Below, one piece after another: positions 48,400-58,085 of a stretch of DNA of 64,000 nucleotides. The notes beneath the pieces are model-generated. The model made no database searches, was not told the DNA's origin, and saw only the letters and a list, made by a program, of their open reading frames with translations. The stretch lies in contig NZ_CP091139.2 of NCBI RefSeq assembly GCF_021582895.2, forward strand, positions 3,038,001-3,102,000. The letters are read 5' to 3'. The position numbers and the translations under genes were made by a program. The DNA comes from Microbacterium elymi (GTDB lineage: Bacteria > Actinomycetota > Actinomycetes > Actinomycetales > Microbacteriaceae). Position 1 is the stretch's first letter; each line of letters opens with the position of its first letter.

Positions 48400-48858
48400 C
48401 CCGATGACCTCAGCCATGCCCGCCCGCGGATCTCGCGCCTTTCGCGAGTCATCCACGACGCCTATGGCCGAGCTGTCGATTCCGCGCTCGTGGCGGCAGG
48501 ATTTCCTGACCTCACCGGCGGGCGGGCAAAGGTCCTTCCCTTCGTTCGGGATGATGGAATCGCGCTCGGGCGGCTGGCCGCGCTGGTCGGAGTCCGCAAG
48601 CAGACGGTGGCCGAGATGGTCACCCAGCTCGAACGCGACGGCTACGTTCGCACCGAGCTGAACCCCGACGACGCCCGATCGCGACTTGTGGTCCTCACCG
48701 ATCGTGGCCAGCGCGCACGTCCGGTCGCGGTGTCTGCCGGCGAACGGGTGGAGAGGGATTGGGCGGAACTCACGAGTCCGGCCCTGGTCGAACGGCTCAG
48801 GTCCGACCTGCAGACGCTGATCAACGCCATCGAGACGGGGTCGTCTGAAAATCCGTAG
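48388..48858 (+). CDS. MarR-family transcriptional regulator
   Basis: 156 residues from GTG 48388, with AGGAGG 7 nt upstream. The winged helix covers about residues 45-105: LGRLAALVGVRKQTVAEMVTQLERDG is the helix-turn-helix and LNPDDARSRLVVLTDRGQ the wing. Divergent from the dehalogenase-quinone reductase operon, which it most likely represses until a small ligand binds. The two operators between them support this and autoregulation. Confidence 0.88.
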   Translation: MPVNPDDLSHARPRISRLSRVIHDAYGRAVDSALVAAGFPDLTGGRAKVLPFVRDDGIALGRLAALVGVRKQTVAEMVTQLERDGYVRTELNPDDARSRLVVLTDRGQRARPVAVSAGERVERDWAELTSPALVERLRSDLQTLINAIETGSSENP

Positions 48859-48932
48859 ATGACCGCGGACGCGGACGGACGGCAGGCTCTCGTCGGCAGG
48901 GTGACGTGCTTCGCCTCGCTGTCGTCGTGCCG

Positions 48933-49574
48933 TTACGGCAGCGGGATCGTGTCGGTCATCGGCGTCCCGTGATGACGCACCTTCAGCACGCGATAGCCGC
49001 GGCCGGTCGCCGCCCGATGCACGCTGAACGAATCGTGCAGGGTCGCGGCCAGCCAGCGCTGGAGCGAATCCGAACCGAGGTTCCGCTGCACCACGAACCA
49101 CCCGTCGCTGCGCTCGTCCAGCCGGGGAATCCACCGGCAGCATGTCGTCGCGAGCTCGTTCTTGCCGACCCGGATCGGCGGATTCGACCGGATGCCGCGG
49201 AACACGACGTCGTCGGGAACATCATCGGGGGTCACCGCGTTGATGTTGTCCAGACCGAGGGCGTCGGCGTTGCGGCGGACCAGATCGAGGGCCCGCTGAT
49301 TGACGTCCACCGCCCACACGCGTGCGTGCGGGGAGTCCAAGGCGATGCTGAGGGCGATGGGCCCCCACCCGCAGCCGAGATCGAGGATGTCGCCGCCCGG
49401 CGGCGGAGGCGGCGTGTTCGACAGAAGGACCTGCGTGCCCGAATCCACCCGGTCCGGACTGAAGACGCCACCGGCGGTGGTGACCTCGACGTCACGACCG
49501 GCCAGGCGCACCTGGATCGTACGGAGGTTCTCGGCACTGGCAGGGGTCGCGCTGAAGTAGTGCTCGCTGCCCAT
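48933..49574 (-). CDS. RsmC-like class I methyltransferase
   Basis: SAM-dependent methyltransferase resembling 16S rRNA guanine methyltransferase RsmC. DILDLGCGWGPIALSIAL is motif I, and RSNPPIRVGK the NPPxR motif IV typical of N2-guanine methylases. 213 residues in one frame. The stretch NELATTCCRWIPRL after motif IV is odd; shifting one frame gives the more family-like RDDML, so two compensating indels may hide here (about 49130-49160). TACGCT lies 8 nt before the ATG. Divergent from hflX. Confidence 0.83.
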   Translation of the reverse strand: MGSEHYFSATPASAENLRTIQVRLAGRDVEVTTAGGVFSPDRVDSGTQVLLSNTPPPPPGGDILDLGCGWGPIALSIALDSPHARVWAVDVNQRALDLVRRNADALGLDNINAVTPDDVPDDVVFRGIRSNPPIRVGKNELATTCCRWIPRLDERSDGWFVVQRNLGSDSLQRWLAATLHDSFSVHRAATGRGYRVLKVRHHGTPMTDTIPLP

Positions 49575-49582
49575 GAGGCTTC

Positions 49583-49588
49583 AGCGTA
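49583..49588 (-). promoter_or_regulatory. -10 box TACGCT of the methyltransferase gene
   Basis: Minus-strand TACGCT eight bases before the ATG. Confidence 0.5.
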
Positions 49589-49614
49589 GCGGAAGGAAGA
49601 ACGATGCCGGAGAC

Positions 49615-49620
49615 TAGAGT
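49615..49620 (+). promoter_or_regulatory. -10 box TAGAGT, leaderless promoter of hflX
   Basis: TAGAGT, seven bases, ATG 49628. Confidence 0.55.
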
Positions 49621-49627
49621 GTTGCGA

Positions 49628-51123
49628 ATGGATGAGAGCCCGACCGACCCCGTGGATCGCGTGCTGGCGCGCGCGGACACTCACTCCGGCGTGCGCGTTT
49701 TCGGCAGTGCCCAGGCGCTGCAGAGCGACGAGACCGCGTCCGGGACCGGCGTCGACGGGGAGCAGTGGGACCGCGAGGAGCGCGCCGCTCTGCGACGCGT
49801 GCCGGGCCTCTCCACCGAGCTCGAGGACGTCACCGAGGTCGAGTACCGGCAGCTGCGACTGGAGAACGTCGTGCTCGTCGGAGTGCACCCCCAGGGTGCC
49901 CAGGAGGATGCCGAGAACTCGCTGCGCGAGCTCGCGGCGCTCGCCGAGACGGCGGGGGCCATCGTCCTCGACGGCGTGATGCAGCGACGCCCGCATCCCG
50001 ACCCGGCGACGTACGTCGGGCGGGGGAAGGCCGAAGAGCTGCGGGCATGGTCCTCGCCCTCGGTGCCGACACCGTGATCGCCGACACCGAACTCGCGCCG
50101 AGCCAGCGGCGCGCGCTCGAGGATGTCGTGAAGGTCAAGGTCATCGACCGCACGACCGTCATCCTGGACATCTTCAGCCAGCACGCGAAGAGCCGTGAGG
50201 GCAAGGCGCAGGTCGAACTGGCCCAGCTCGAGTACCTGCTGCCGCGCCTGCGCGGCTGGGGCGACTCGATGAGCCGCCAGGCCGGCGGACAGGTCGGCGC
50301 CGGCGGCGCCGGGATGGGGTCCCGCGGGCCCGGTGAGACGAAGATCGAACTGGATCGGCGTCGCATCCGCACCCGGATGGCGCAGCTGCGCCGTCAGATC
50401 AAGGACTTCGGTCCGGCACGCGCGGCCAAGCGGGCCGAGCGCAAGCGGCACACCGTGCCCTCGGTGGCGATCGCCGGGTACACGAACGCCGGCAAGTCGA
50501 GCCTGCTGAATCGCCTGACCAGCGCCGGCGTGCTCGTCGAGAACGCGCTGTTCGCCACGCTGGATGCGACCGTCCGCCGCGCTCAGGCCGCCGACGGCCG
50601 GGTGTACACGCTCACCGATACCGTCGGGTTCGTGCGCAACCTGCCGCATCAGCTGGTCGAGGCCTTCCGCTCCACCCTCGAAGAGGTGGCCGACTCGGAC
50701 GTCATCGTCCACGTGGTCGATGCCGCCCACCCCGACCCCGCCGCGCAGCTGGCGACGGTGCGCGATGTGATCGGGGATGTCGGGGGCCGCGACATCCGCG
50801 AGATCGTCGTCTTCAACAAGGCGGATCTGGTCGGCGACGACACCCGCCTGGTGCTGCGCGGACTCGAGCCGACGGCGCTGTTCGTCTCCAGCCGGACCGG
50901 CGAGGGGATCGCGCAGCTGCGCCAGACGATCGAGGACGCCCTGCCGCTGCCGGCGGAGGAGATCACGGCACTCGTGCCCTATGACCGCGGCGACCTCATC
51001 TCGGCGGTGCACGAGTCGGGGATCATCCTCGAGCAGCGGCACGAGGCCGCCGGCACGCTCGTGCACGCCCGGGTGGGCGCGCAGCTGGCGGCACAGCTCG
51101 CCGCGTACGCCGTCACCGACTGA
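49628..51123 (+). CDS. hflX: GTPase HflX (one frameshift)
   Basis: Ribosome-associated GTPase that splits stalled ribosomes. The N-terminal HflX domain (YVGRGKAEELR, ELAPSQRRALED, GGAGMGSRGPGETKIELDRR) precedes the G domain with G1 GYTNAGKSSLLN, G3 DTVGF and G4 NKAD. About 498 residues. The frame breaks near 50052, where CTGCGGGGCATGG has lost one G. Start ATG 49628 is chosen from the -10 spacing. Confidence 0.94.
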
Positions 51124-51140
51124 GCGTCACCGAAGGAGCG

Positions 51141-53042
51141 TCACCGGCTGAGCGTCAGCGGCTCCCCGTCGGCCGGGGTGAAGCCGAAGACGGCCCCCAA
51201 GAAGGCCAGTGACGTCTTCATGGCGTCCACCACGGTCTCGGAGCGGCGGAACCCGTGCCCCTCGCCGGGGTAGACGACGTAGGCATGCGGGATGCCGCGG
51301 GCCGCCAGCGCGTCGCGGATCGCCTCAGACTGGGCCGGCGGGACCACCGGGTCGTCGGCGCCCTGCAGCGCAGCACCGGCACCCGGAAACGCTCCGGGTG
51401 CGACAGCGGCGACCGCTCCAGGTACAGCCCCTCGGCGGCCGGAAGCGGCCCGATCAGACCGTCCAGGTAGCGGGACTCGAAGTCGTGCGTGTCGGTGGCC
51501 AGCGTCCGGGCGTCGCCCACGCCGTAGCGAGAGATCCCCGCGGCGAACACGTCCGTGTTCGTCAGTGCCGCCAGCACCGTCCATCCGCCGGCGGAACCGC
51601 CCTCGATCGCCAGGCGCGCGGCATCCGCCCGTCCCGCCGCGGCCAGGCCCGCGGCCGCCGCGGCCACGTCGTCCACGTCGACCACGCCCCACTGCCCGCG
51701 CAGCCGCTCCCGGTATGCCCGGCCGTATCCGGTGGAGCCGCCATAGTTCACGTCCAGCACGCCGATGCCGCGGCTGGTGTAGAACGCGATGCGCGCGGAT
51801 GCCGCGGCCGCCGTGTGCGCGGTCGGCCCGCCGTGCACGAACACGACGTACGGCGGCCGCTCTCCGGTCGGCGCCGTGACGTCGGGGTGGGTCGGCGGGT
51901 AATCGAAGGCGTGCACCGGTCCGTGCGGGCCGTCGAACGTCGCCGCCCGGGGCACCGGGTTCCACTCGGCATCCCAGGATGAGGCGCCGCCGCTGATCCG
52001 CTCGGCGCCAGCCGGATCCTCGACATCCACGAGCCAGACCGCTGGCGGGCCGGTCAGCCCGGCCGCGGTGAGGAGCACGCGGGACCCGTGCGCATCCTCG
52101 ATCGAGGCGTTCGCGGTGGCGTCCACCCCCACCCGTTCGGCGCTCCCGGAGCCCGGATCGAGGATCACGACCTCGTCGCCGCCGTTCGTGCGGATCGCGA
52201 CCACGCGTCCGTCCGCCAGCGGGCGGAACCAGCGCGTGCCCAGCACCCACAGCGGCCCGCCGGTGTCGGCGTCGGCGGGTGCGACCGGCCGGGGCTCGGC
52301 ACCGCCCGAGACCCGGATCCGCCAGAGATTCCAGCGGCCGGTGACATCGTCGGCGTACAGCAGCTCGTCCGCGCCCAGCCACTCCGGCTCGGAGCACCGC
52401 CGACGCGCCGGCGGCCACCGTCGCACCGGACGGGGAGTCGCCATCCGACAGCCGCCGCACCTGCAGCCGGGTGCGGTCCCACGGCATGTCGGGGTGGTCC
52501 CACGCGATCCAGGCGAGACGGCTGCCGTCCGGTGACAGCGCCGGGTGGGCGACGAAGTCGCTGCCCGAGGCCAGCGAGCCGATGATGGGCGTCTCGCCGG
52601 TCGTGATCTCGACGATGTCGCGCACCGGGACGCCCGCTCCGGCATGGGTCTCGCGGATCGCCAGCAGCCGGTCGTGCTGCACGGTCAGTCCGCCGTAGCG
52701 CTCGCCGCGACCGTCCGGAGTGAGGCGCCGGGACTGGCCGCCGGCCAGCTCCCACACGGCCTGATCGCTCTTCTCCACGAAGAAGAGGCGTCCGTCCGCG
52801 GTCGCGGCCCACGCCCCGCCGCCGTACTCGTGCACGCGGGATCCCACGTTCCACGGCGCGGGCAGCGGCACGCCGGAGCGACGTGAGTGCACGGTCATCC
52901 GCCCACCCTCGGCGGGGACGGACGCGCCCCACCAGATGTCGTCGCCGACGAACTGCGCGCCGTCGATCCGCGGGGCGGAGGATGCCGCCAGCTCGGCCGT
53001 GATCGGGGAGGGCCAGGTGCCGTAGGGGAGCGTGGAGGGCAT
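51141..53042 (-). CDS. S9C-type prolyl oligopeptidase family peptidase (two frameshifts)
   Basis: Serine peptidase with a seven-bladed propeller and C-terminal hydrolase domain, about 634 residues. The nucleophile is in EGGSAGGW, the acid in LQGADDPVVPP and the histidine in YPGEGHGFRR. It resembles dipeptidyl aminopeptidase/acylaminoacyl peptidases. The frame breaks near 52394 (CTCCGxGAG, one base lost) and near 51367 (CTGCGGCTGCAG, one G lost). TAGCGT lies 6 nt before the ATG. Convergent with hflX, 17 nt between stops. Confidence 0.9.
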   Translation of the reverse strand: MPSTLPYGTWPSPITAELAASSAPRIDGAQFVGDDIWWGASVPAEGGRMTVHSRRSGVPLPAPWNVGSRVHEYGGGAWAATADGRLFFVEKSDQAVWELAGGQSRRLTPDGRGERYGGLTVQHDRLLAIRETHAGAGVPVRDIVEITTGETPIIGSLASGSDFVAHPALSPDGSRLAWIAWDHPDMPWDRTRLQVRRLSDGDSPSGATVAAGASAVLRAGVAGRGRAAVRRRCHRPLESLADPGLGRCRAPAGRTRRRRHRRAAVGAGHALVPPAGGRTRGRDPHERRRRGRDPRSGLRERRTGGGGRHRERLDRGCARVPRAPHRGRADRPASGLARGCRGSGWRRADQRRRLILGCRVEPGAPGGDVRRPARTGARLRLPADPPRRHGADRRAAAVRRVRARRADRAHGGRGIRAHRVLHQPRHRRAGRELWRLHRIRPGIPGAAARAVGRGRRGRRGRGGRGPGRGGTGGCRAPGDRGRFRRRMDGAGGTDEHGRVRRGDLSLRRGRRPDAGHRHARLRVPLPGRSDRAASGRRGAVPGAVAAVAPGAFPGAGAALQGADDPVVPPAQSEAIRDALAARGIPHAYVVYPGEGHGFRRSETVVDAMKTSLAFLGAVFGFTPADGEPLTLSR

Positions 53043-53048
53043 CCTTCC

Positions 53049-53054
53049 ACGCTA
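53049..53054 (-). promoter_or_regulatory. -10 box TAGCGT, leaderless promoter of the S9 peptidase gene
   Basis: Minus-strand TAGCGT, GGAAGG, ATG. Confidence 0.55.
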
Positions 53055-53177
53055 GTCTGCGGGGCTGGTGCCGGCCCGCCGAACGGCGCCCGCGGGCCTG
53101 CCTACGGTCGTATCCCTTCGTCGATATGGACCTCGAAACAGTGCGTCACATCCGGTGTCGACGCTGCCGGATGGCCC

Positions 53178-53212
53178 TACCGTGGTCGCATCGACGCCCG
53201 GTCCTCCCGGGC
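53178..53212 (+). promoter_or_regulatory. Possible -10 (TACCGT) and leader hairpin of metF
   Basis: TACCGT at 53178-53183 would give a ~128-nt leader, in which GCCCGG (53196-53201) pairs with CCGGGC (53207-53212). I looked for B12- and SAM-riboswitch cores in the 275-bp gap and did not recognise either. Confidence 0.35.
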
Positions 53213-53317
53213 AGGAGCGACAGCCGAGCCCGGCACCCGCCCGCGAACACACAGCGCACTCCCGCGCTGGACCGCGGCCGCCCGGCCACCGCCCTTGCCA
53301 CCGAACAGGACCCCGTC

Positions 53318-54324
53318 ATGTCCCTCGCCGACGACCTCCCGCGCGGCGCCGACCTTCCCGAGGGGAGCGGCGCTTTCCGCGAACGCGGCACGCTCCCGTT
53401 CTCGTTCGAGCTGTACCCGCCGCGGATGCCGGAGGCCACGCCCGCGCTGCACGAGACCATCCGGCACCTCGCCGCAAGCCGGGCCGCGCTTCATCTCCGT
53501 CACCTACGGCGCCGGAGGGTCGCACGGTGGCCGCTCGCTCGCCCTGCTCCGGCATCTGCGTGCGCACACCGCGGTCGAGCCGCTGGCGCACCTGACCTGC
53601 GTCGGCAACACGTATGCGGGTGCGGCCCGGCTCATCCGCGAGTTCCTGGACGCCGGCATCCGCAGCTTCCTCGCCCTGCGCGGCGACCCGCCGGACGGCG
53701 CGACCGAGGGTGACCGCTTCCTCGGCGATCTGGACAGCGCGGCACAGCTCGTGCAAGCTGATCGACCGGGTGCAGGCCGAGCGCGCACCGTACGCCGAGA
53801 CGCCGCTGGCGGGGCTGCCCGGCGCGGCCCGGCTCGATCGCCCGGAGCCGGTCCAGACCGCGGTGGCCGCGTTCCCGCACGGGCACCCGCGCTCGCGGCA
53901 CCCGCGCGAGCACATCGACGCGCTGCTGGCCAAGCAGGCCGCCGGGGCGACGTTCGCGATCACCCAGCTCTTCTTCCACGCCGACGACTACCTCGGCTTC
54001 GTCGACCGGTGCCGGAGCGCGGGCGTGACCCTGCCGATCCTGCCCGGCATCATGCCGATCACCGCGCCGTCCCGCCTGCACCGGGTGCTCGAGCTGACCG
54101 GCCAGGACGTCCCCGCCGAGCTGTCCATCGGACTGCAGATCGAACCGGATGCCGCGGCCCGGCGGGCGTTCGGGATCGGCTACGCCGCGCGGCTGGCCGC
54201 CGAGGTCGTCGCCGGCGGCGCCCCCGGCGTGCACCTGTACGCCTTCAACAGCCATGACACGGTCCTCGCGGTCCTCCGCGAGGCCGGCATCCTCACCACC
54301 ACCGACAAGGAGACCGTACGATGA
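53318..54324 (+). CDS. metF: Methylenetetrahydrofolate reductase (two frameshifts)
   Basis: FAD-dependent TIM-barrel enzyme making 5-methyl-THF for methionine synthesis. LPFSFELYPPRMPE carries the catalytic Glu, VTYGAGGSHG and LALRGDPPDG are family blocks, and GATFAITQLFFHADDYLGF and ILPGIMPIT follow. The frame breaks at 53476-53477 (GCAGCC read GCAAGCC) and 53755-53756 (GCAGCTG read GCAAGCTG). About 335 residues. ATGA overlap with metE, which uses its product. Confidence 0.93.
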
Positions 54325-56652
54325 CCGCTTTCCCGCAGGGAACCATCCTGGGCTACCCCCGCATCGGCCGCCGCCGTGAGCTCAAGCACGCCGTGGAGGC
54401 GCACTGGGCCGGGCGGATCGACGAGGCCGAGCTCGAGCGGATCGCCGCCGCGCTGCGCCGCGGCACGCGTCGACGTCTGGTCGACCTCGGGCTCGGCGCC
54501 GACGACTCGTCCATCCCCGAGTCGTTCTCGTTCTACGACCAGGTGCTCGATGCGGCGGTGACCGTCGGGGCGCTCCCGGAGCGCTTCGCCGCGCTGCGCG
54601 AGCCGGACGGCACCATCGGACTCGGCGCGTACTTCGCCGCGGCCCGCGGCGACCGGGAGCGCGCGCCGCTGGAGATGACCAAGTGGTTCGACACGAACTA
54701 CCACTATCTGGTGCCCGAGATCGGACCCGATACCGCCTTCGTGCTGGACGACGACCGGCTGGTGCGGCAGATCGCCGAGGCGCGTGCGGACGGCATCACG
54801 GTCCGTCCGGTCATCGTCGGCCCGGTCACCCTGCTGGCCCTGTCGAAGCCGGCGGCCCCTACGCCCGCCGGCTTCACCCCGCTGGACCGGCTCGAAGACC
54901 TGCTCCCGGTGTACGTCGACCTGCTCGCCGCACTGAGGGCCGCGGGTGCCGAATGGGTGCAGCTGGACGAGCCGGCACTGGTCAGCGAGAGCCTCCCGGT
55001 GGACGCGTCGCGCCTGGCGGCGGCTGCCCGGCGCGCCTACGACGTGCTGGGCGGCGGCGGCGATCGACCGTCGCTGCTGGTGGCCGCCGGCTATGCGCAG
55101 CCGAGCGCCGAGGCATGGCGCGCGCTGGCCGCCGCGCCGATCGAGGCCATCGCGCTCGACCTGGTGCGCGGTGACGTGCCGGAGCCGGCGGTCGGCCTGG
55201 GCGAGAAGACCCTCGTGGGCGGGGTGATCGACGGTCGCAACGTCTGGCGCGGCGATCTGGCCGCCGCATGGGACACGCTGGAGCGGTTGCGGCGCCTCGG
55301 CGCCGGACACGTCACGGCCGGGACATCCACCTCGCTTCAGCACGTGCCGCACGACGTCGCGGACGAGGCCGATCTCGCCCCGCGGCTCGCGTCCTGGCTC
55401 GCGTTCGCCGACCAGAAGGTGCGGCAGGTCGCCACGCTGGCGACCGGACTGGAGCGCGGACGCGCGGCCATCGACGAGGCGCTGGATGCCGCATCCGCCG
55501 CCCTCGCCGACCGGCGCAGCGCACCCGGGGTCCGCGACGGGGCGGTGCGGGTGCGCGCGGCTGCGCTGAGCGCCGACGCCTTCGTCCGCGGCGATCATGG
55601 GGCCCGCGAGGCGGCGCAGGATGCCGCACTGGACCTGCCGCCGCTGCCGACCACGACGATCGGCTCGTTCCCGCAGACCGACGAGCTGCGCCGCACGCGC
55701 GCCGCGCATGCGAAGGGGGAGATCTCCACCGCCGAGTACGAGGCAGCGCTGCGGCTGGAGATCACCGCCGTGATCGGGCTGCAGGAGGAGCTGGGGCTGG
55801 ACGTGCTGGTGCACGGCGAACCCGAGCGCAACGACATGGTGCAGTACTTCGCCGAGAACCTCGACGGATTCGCCGTGACCCGCAACGGATGGGTGCAGTC
55901 CTACGGCACGCGCGCCACGCGACCCTCGATCCTCTGGGGCGACGTGTCCCGCCCGGCGCCCATCACCGTGCCGTGGTCGGCGTTCGCGCAGGCGCTGACG
56001 GACAAGCCGGTCAAGGGCATGCTCACCGGCCCGGTGACGATCCTGGCCTGGTCGTTCGTCCGCGACGACCAGCCGCTGGGCGAGACCGCGAACCAGGTCG
56101 CGCTCGCGCTGCGGGACGAGATCGCCGAGCTCGAGGCGGCGGGACTGCGGATCGTCCAGGTCGACGAGCCCGCGCTGCGCGAGCCGCTGCCGCTGAAGCG
56201 GGTCGGCCAGCAGGCCGACCTGGACTGGTCGGTCAACGCGTTCCGTCTGGCCACCGCGGGCGTCGTCCCGGCCACGCAGGTGCACACTCACCTGTGCTAT
56301 TCGGAGTTCACCGAGGTGATCGACGCGATCGCCGCGCTGGATGCCGACGTCACCTCGATCGAGGCGGCCCGCAGCGGTGGGGAGGTCGTCGGCGACATCG
56401 CCGCCGCCGGCTTCGAGCGGGGCGTGGGACCCGGTGTGTACGACATCCACTCGCCGCGGGTGCCCCGCGTGAGCGAGATCACCCGGCTGCTGGAGCGCGC
56501 CGCCGCCGAGCTCGGGCTTGCGGCAGATCTGGGTGAACCCGGACTGCGGGCTGAAGACGCGTGCCTACCCGGAGACGGTCGCATCGCTGCACAACCTGGT
56601 CGAGGCCACCCGACGGGTGCGCCTCGGGCTGGAGGTCGGCGTGCCGGCCTGA
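54321..56652 (+). CDS. metE: Cobalamin-independent methionine synthase (one frameshift)
   Basis: Zinc enzyme transferring methyl from methyl-THF to homocysteine. The N-terminal barrel starts [20 protein letters not shown]. The C-terminal barrel has [10 protein letters not shown], the zinc ligands in [10 protein letters not shown] and the later Cys of NPDCGLKTR, which appears only after removing a T at 56518-56519 (GCTGCGG read GCTTGCGG). About 776 residues. Translationally coupled to metF. Confidence 0.95.
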
Positions 56653-56714
56653 TGCCGTGACGACGCGGTTCCGGGTCGGGGCGATCGCGCCCGGCCCGGA
56701 ACCGCGTCTGCGGA

Positions 56715-57406
56715 TCAGACCGCGCGCAGGACGGCGACGACCTTGCCCAGCACGACGGCGTCGTCGCCCAGGATCGGCTCGAACGCCGAGTTGCGGGGAG
56801 CAGCCAGGTGTGACCGTCGCGCTGCCGGAACGTCTTCACCGTCGCCTCGCCGTCCAGCATCGCCGCGACGATGTCGCCGTTCTCGGCCGTCGCCTGCGAC
56901 CGCACGACCACCCAGTCGCGATCGCAGATGGCGGCGTCGATCATCGACTCGCCCTGCACCTTGAGCATGAACAGGTCGCCCTTGCCCACGAGCTGGCGGG
57001 GGAGGGGGAAGATCTCCTCCACCTGCTGCTCGGCGGTGATCGGCACCCCCGCCGCGATGTGCCCGACCAGCGGGACGAGGGCGGCGTCGCCGACCGCCGG
57101 GGTGGTGTCGGCGGGATTCTCGGTGCCCGAACCGGGCAGGTCGATCAGCACCTCCATGGCGCGCGTCTTGCCGGCGTCGCGTCGCAGGTAGCCGCTCAGC
57201 TCGAGCTGGTTCAGCTGGTGGGTCACGCTGGACAGCGACTTCAGGCCGACCGCGTCGCCGATCTCGCGCATGCTCGGCGGATACCCGTAGCGGGCGATCG
57301 AGCGCTGGATGACCTCGAGGATCGCCATCTGCTTCTCGCTCAGGCTCTTGCGTCGGCGCGTCTGTCGGCGCGGCTTGGGACCCGCGTCGTGCGATGCATC
57401 GGTCAT
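56715..57406 (-). CDS. lexA: LexA repressor (frameshift near C-terminus)
   Basis: SOS repressor, about 230 residues. The winged HTH is [21 protein letters not shown] (45-65). The cleavage site is Ala119-Gly120 in HIAAGVPI, with catalytic Ser154 in [10 protein letters not shown] and Lys191 in ATVKTF. The frame breaks near 56797, where five C are read as four; repaired, the end is [20 protein letters not shown] then KVVAVLRAV. Start ATG 57406. Divergent from a LysM gene, as with yneA/divS in other Gram-positives. Confidence 0.96.
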
Positions 57407-57557
57407 GTCAGCTCCCGTTCTTGCCGCCGAGGCAGCGTCTTCGAATGTCGGAGGTCGGTGATGGGGTGGCCTCATCGAAACGGTATCCGTTCCCGAACCG
57501 GATCGAGGGCAACGCCGTCGCGTGTCGCCCTTCGAGTCGATTCGGGGAAGATCCCGC

Positions 57558-57589
57558 TTGACAGTTTACAACATCGAAACTAGATTCGG
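57558..57589 (+). promoter_or_regulatory. Sigma-70 promoter overlapped by an SOS-like box, upstream of the LysM gene
   Basis: TTGACA (57558-57563), 17 bp, TAGATT (57581-57586) is the best canonical promoter of the window. TCGAAACTAGATTCGG (57574-57589), covering the -10, matches the LexA consensus TCGAAC-N4-GTTCGA at 13 informative-or-spacer positions with three mismatches. LexA bound here would block the plus-strand gene and perhaps lexA itself. Confidence 0.7.
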
Positions 57590-57661
57590 AAGAGAAGTTC
57601 GGCACCGGTCCTCCCGGCCGAGGGTCGGCGCCGAACCTCTCCCCATCACTCGGAGGAACGC

Positions 57662-58045
57662 ATGAGCACCATCGGCATCGCCAGCACGGCAGGGATCACG
57701 CCGCACAGCACGGCCCACGCGGCCACCCGCCTGCGACTGACCGCACGCGGTCGCCGTGTGCTGGCCGCCCTGGTGGCGCTGCCGGTCGCCGCGGCGATCG
57801 GCATGGCGGCGCTCAGCGGCGGATCGGCGCTCGCCTCGCGCGACACCGGGGCCGCGGCGGGGTCGTTCGCGATCGTGACCGTCAGCGCCGGCGACACGCT
57901 GTGGTCGATCGCGCAGACGGTGGCGCCGCAGGCCGACCCCCGGGACGTGGTCGACGGGATCGTGCGCCTGAACGCGCTGGACGGCGTCACGGTCGCGCCG
58001 GGCGATCGACTGTCGATCCCGACCGAGTACGCGCCGGCGAAGTGA
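57662..58045 (+). CDS. LysM protein divergent from lexA, candidate SOS cell-division inhibitor
   Basis: 127 residues, intact: a basic cytosolic start, one membrane helix (VLAALVALPVAAAIGMAALS, about 37-56) and a single LysM domain, VTVSAGDTLWSIAQTVAPQA to LSIPTEYAP. The layout (helix plus LysM), the divergent lexA and an SOS-like box in its promoter match YneA of Bacillus and the DivS locus of Corynebacterium. GGAGG lies 6 nt before the ATG. The division-inhibitor role is inferred. Confidence 0.82.
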   Translation: MSTIGIASTAGITPHSTAHAATRLRLTARGRRVLAALVALPVAAAIGMAALSGGSALASRDTGAAAGSFAIVTVSAGDTLWSIAQTVAPQADPRDVVDGIVRLNALDGVTVAPGDRLSIPTEYAPAK

Positions 58046-58072
58046 CCCGCCGGGCGCCCGCGGCGCGCGCTC

Positions 58073-58078
58073 TACGAT
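58073..58078 (+). promoter_or_regulatory. -10 box TACGAT, leaderless promoter of hisC
   Basis: TACGAT, seven bases, GTG 58086. Confidence 0.55.
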
Positions 58079-58085
58079 GGGACGC

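Noticed and set aside
53043..53317. Cobalamin or SAM riboswitch upstream of metF-metE
   Set aside because: No recognisable B12 box or SAM-aptamer core; only a short hairpin is present.
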